Origin: Berkiella sp050247135
GTDB taxonomy: Bacteria; Pseudomonadota; Gammaproteobacteria; Berkiellales; Berkiellaceae
Assembly (NCBI GenBank): GCA_050247135.1
Contig: JBFWUT010000057.1
Span: 1 to 14,735, forward strand
DNA: 14,735 bases
Reading direction: 5' to 3'
The position numbers and the translations under genes are program-made. Below, one piece after another: positions 11,961 through 14,735 of this stretch. The notes under the pieces were generated by a model. That model made no database searches. It was not told the origin of the DNA and saw only the letters and a list, made by a program, of their open reading frames with translations. The stretch's first letter is position 1; each line of letters starts with the position of its first letter.

Positions 11961-14735
11961 CTTGATAATACTGGGGTCTCTATATGAAATTGTGAATTCG
12001 CTTTGTAAAATTGCTGTAAGCGATTGATTTCTTTATTCAATTCAACCAATAGAAAGTTAAGTTTGTCATTTTCATTTTTACTAATAGCTATCTCAAGCTG
12101 TGCAACGGCCGTTTTTAAAGGCAGCACGCCACAATAACAGCAGGCTCCATGTAGGCGATGGACTGCTTCTCGCATCGCTTTTAGGTCTTTTTGAGTATAA
12201 GTTTGGTTAATGCTCTTTTGTGCAGAACTTAAACTTTCAATCAAACCTTTGAGCATATCTTTAGCTAATGCATCGTTATGTCCAGCTAACTTAACACTTT
12301 GTTCCCATTGTATCGGTGACACGCTGTCTTCTACTGAACCGGTACTGGATTTGTTGATTTGCAGCGTTCCCGGCTTTCGTTGCGGAAGGGTTTTACGGGT
12401 CCATTGCTGAATAATGCGATAAAGTTCTTTCTCATCGACGGGCTTGGTAAGATAATCGTCCATTCCGGCTCGTAAGACGGCCTCACGCTCTGTGCTCAAA
12501 GCATGAGCTGTGAGAGCAATGATGGGAATGTGATAGCCGGGGGCTTCATTCAGGCGAATACGATTAGTGACCTCAATGCCATCCATTCCTGGCATTTGGA
12601 TATCCATAAATATGAGATCATAATTATTTTGGCTCAACAGTGCTAAGGCTTCACTGCCACGGTTAGCACAGTCGACACTGATACCTAAATTTTCAAGTAG
12701 AGCGGCCACCAGTTTTAAATTTGACGGGTAATCATCAACCGCTAATACCTTGATGGAAGATACTAGGCTCATATCGCTAAAGACTTCGCCAGCAGGGTGG
12801 GTAGTTCGTTGAGTTTTGGCTCCCTCATCTTCGGGGATTAAGATGTCCACTAACGCATCATGTAGTTTCTGGCGTCTAACAGGTTTAGCCAAGCAGACAG
12901 CCGCACCGGAGAGATGGATATCATCGTAGATGCTTTGATCGGTGGTGTTGGCAAGAACACCTACTCGACAGTTAAATTCCATGGTGGCTAGTTTTATTAA
13001 ATCTTCAATAAAAGCGCTGTTTGGATCAGGTTGATTGACGCCAATCAATACCATTTGAAATGATTGATGATTCAGCTTAGCGTTAGTTAGGGCATCTTCG
13101 ATATGAGCAGGATCATCAATTTCGACAACATCTATGCCCCAAGAGGATAACAAATGGTTCAAGCTTAAACGTGCAGTAGGGTGCGCTTCGTAAACTAAAA
13201 TCCGGTTTTCTTTGAGCTGAGGATGAGACTTTAACTCTGAGGCTTCATTGAGCTTTTTGGCAATGAAGGTAAACCAGAAGGTTGAGCCCTTAGAATGTTC
13301 AGATTCTACGCCGATATCACCGCCCATTTGTTGAACTAGCCGTTTGGAAATGACTAGACCAAGGCCGGTGCCGCCAAAACGTCGAGTCGTCGTAGAATCA
13401 GCCTGGGTAAAGGGTTGGAATATTGTTTTTTGCTCTTCAGCGGATAAACCGATGCCTGAATCAGTAATGCTGACACAAAGGACAATGTGATCGGATTCGT
13501 CTTTTTCTAACATGATCCGCACGACAACACTGCCATGATCCGTAAATTTAATAGCGTTATTGACTAAGTTTGTAATGATTTGCTTGAGTCGTAAGGGATC
13601 AGCGACAATCTTTTCAGGAACATCTGAATAGATCATGGGCACCAATTCTAAGCCTTTTTCATGAGCATTGGGCGCCATCAAGGTAAGTGCTTCTTCAACG
13701 CACTCCCTCAAATCCATTGCGACTTGATCAAGGGTAAGTTTACCCGCTTCAATTTTTGAGAAATCTAAAATATCGTTAATAATCGATAATAAGCTGATGG
13801 CGGATTGATGGATAGTGGAGAGATAGTCGGTTTGACGGTGATCCATTTTGGTACGCATCAACAGATTAATAAAACCAATGACGCCATTGAGGGGGGTGCG
13901 AATTTCATGACTCATATTGGCTAAGAATTCTGATTTAACGCGGGATGCTGTTTCAGCTTCTTTGCGTGCCATTTCCAGTTCAATATTTTGGATTTCAATG
14001 GTTTCTAGAGTTTGCCGTAAATCAGCAGTTGCTTGTTCTACACTTTGTTGCATTTCTTCATGCGCAGCTTTTAACGAAGCAGCCATGGTATTGATGCCGG
14101 CTTCCAAATGGCGTAATTCACTGCGAGCGTTCGTGTACACTCGAGTGTCAAAATTACCATTTTTAATTTTTTCAACGGCTGCGGCCATTTGCAGAATAGG
14201 GCGAGTAACGTCACGTCCCATACGAAAGGCAAAAATACCGCTGATACCAAGACCAATCAGTACAATGATGCTGCAAGCAAACAATACTTGGTATTGTCGG
14301 ATGGTGGTGGTCATGCGCCCAAGTTCAATGCTGATCCAACCCAGAACGTTGTCATGATTTTCAGCTAACTCATAGGGTGAGTCAACGTAAGCGAAGTCTT
14401 CAATGATCACGTCGCGAATGGTAACTGGTACAGTAAATAAGAGGGAGTTACCAGTATCTGCCATGGTAATGCCATGTGATTGATCCATCACCGATAAGAT
14501 ATTGGTTGGTGTTTGGTGTTCATGGCCGGCATGAGCAAGCAGGCGTCCATCTTTATTAAAAATTGAGACTGAGCGTACTTCGGGTTCTGAGAGGGCATCG
14601 TTGGCTAACCGCTGCAGAGTATGGGTATTGCCAGAGAAGACACCATATTCGCTGGCTGGAGCTAATTGCAGCGCAATAGCATAGCCTCTGTCGCGCAGGG
14701 CTTTTTCTAAATCTTGAATTCGGGTGCTGGTAAAG
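11957..14735 (-). CDS. barA: Hybrid sensor histidine kinase of the BarA/GacS/LetS type (5' end outside window)
   Basis: The sensor of the Gac-type two-component system, which phosphorylates UvrY/GacA/LetA and through Csr/Rsm small RNAs controls CsrA. The frame is open to the right edge, about 925 residues visible; the GTG at 14491 is internal, not the start. Reading from the right: a periplasmic sensor part (with F-N-K-D-G-R-L-L-A-H-A-G near 14530-14560), a membrane helix (about 14225-14300), HAMP (about 14070-14220) and a coiled coil. Then comes HisKA with the phosphorylatable His at 13907-13909 in S-H-E-I-R-T-P-L-N-G. The ATPase domain has N-x-x-N-A-I-K-F-T, D-S-G-I-G-L and G-G-T-G-L-G-L. 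A degenerate receiver (about 12850-13200) and a true receiver (phospho-Asp at 12602-12604) follow, and last a C-terminal HPt domain with His at 12149-12151 in H-R-L-H-G-A. This domain order is that of BarA/GacS. It converges on the Tyr-Gly-rich gene. Confidence 0.95.
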   Translation of the reverse strand, partial: FTSTRIQDLEKALRDRGYAIALQLAPASEYGVFSGNTHTLQRLANDALSEPEVRSVSIFNKDGRLLAHAGHEHQTPTNILSVMDQSHGITMADTGNSLLFTVPVTIRDVIIEDFAYVDSPYELAENHDNVLGWISIELGRMTTTIRQYQVLFACSIIVLIGLGISGIFAFRMGRDVTRPILQMAAAVEKIKNGNFDTRVYTNARSELRHLEAGINTMAASLKAAHEEMQQSVEQATADLRQTLETIEIQNIELEMARKEAETASRVKSEFLANMSHEIRTPLNGVIGFINLLMRTKMDHRQTDYLSTIHQSAISLLSIINDILDFSKIEAGKLTLDQVAMDLRECVEEALTLMAPNAHEKGLELVPMIYSDVPEKIVADPLRLKQIITNLVNNAIKFTDHGSVVVRIMLEKDESDHIVLCVSITDSGIGLSAEEQKTIFQPFTQADSTTTRRFGGTGLGLVISKRLVQQMGGDIGVESEHSKGSTFWFTFIAKKLNEASELKSHPQLKENRILVYEAHPTARLSLNHLLSSWGIDVVEIDDPAHIEDALTNAKLNHQSFQMVLIGVNQPDPNSAFIEDLIKLATMEFNCRVGVLANTTDQSIYDDIHLSGAAVCLAKPVRRQKLHDALVDILIPEDEGAKTQRTTHPAGEVFSDMSLVSSIKVLAVDDYPSNLKLVAALLENLGISVDCANRGSEALALLSQNNYDLIFMDIQMPGMDGIEVTNRIRLNEAPGYHIPIIALTAHALSTEREAVLRAGMDDYLTKPVDEKELYRIIQQWTRKTLPQRKPGTLQINKSSTGSVEDSVSPIQWEQSVKLAGHNDALAKDMLKGLIESLSSAQKSINQTYTQKDLKAMREAVHRLHGACCYCGVLPLKTAVAQLEIAISKNENDKLNFLLVELNKEINRLQQFYKANSQFHIETPVLSS

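Noticed and set aside
13917..14357. 146-residue plus-strand open frame opposite the kinase
   Set aside because: It is a shadow of the HAMP/HisKA coding region, rich in Ser, Arg, Cys and Met from reverse-complement codons, with no motif.
14489..14491. GTG at 14491 as the true start of the hybrid kinase
   Set aside because: The same frame stays open to the window edge and encodes a recognisable periplasmic sensor segment, so the gene is 5'-truncated by the window.

Overview
The window looks like chromosomal DNA of a gammaproteobacterium with moderate to low GC. The proteins resemble E. coli/Pseudomonas-type RpoE, LepA, LepB, Rnc, Era, RecO, PdxJ, AcpS and a BarA/GacS/LetS hybrid kinase, and the conserved gene order agrees. 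The two genes that do not belong to this core order (a large cytosolic transglutaminase-like protein and a Tyr-Gly/Pro-rich low-complexity protein) have a flavour reminiscent of host-associated lineages such as Legionellales. That placement is inference, not proof.

Layout: (1) 1-273, the 3' end of a YgfX-like membrane protein gene. (2) 318-1189, rpoE followed by a very short rseA-like anti-sigma gene that encodes only the cytosolic sigma-binding domain. (3) 1277-2932, an unrecognised 551-residue protein with a Cys-His-Asp transglutaminase-like core and two 91-residue C-terminal repeats. It sits where rseB/mucB and rseC/mucC usually lie. (4) 3131-4543, a periplasmic DegP/MucD-type protease with its own probable promoter and a hairpin touching its ribosome binding site. 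(5) 4717-11131, a tightly packed housekeeping run lepA-lepB-DUF4845-rnc-era-recO-pdxJ-acpS, with 1-4 nt overlaps or very short gaps. (6) 11247-11960, a small orphan protein with a Y-G-x-x-P motif series. (7) 11957-14735, on the opposite strand, the hybrid sensor kinase, whose 5' end is beyond the right edge and whose stop overlaps the stop of the orphan gene.

How the parts fit: the left third is an envelope-stress module (sigma factor, anti-sigma, periplasmic protease), but with the usual regulated-proteolysis components missing: RseA has no membrane or periplasmic part, and RseB is absent from the locus. The middle is translation, secretion, RNA processing and cofactor housekeeping, almost certainly cotranscribed. 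The right end is a global two-component regulator that in relatives acts through GacA/UvrY/LetA and Csr/Rsm small RNAs. No RNA genes, insertion sequences, CRISPR arrays or gene-free stretches over 300 bases were found.
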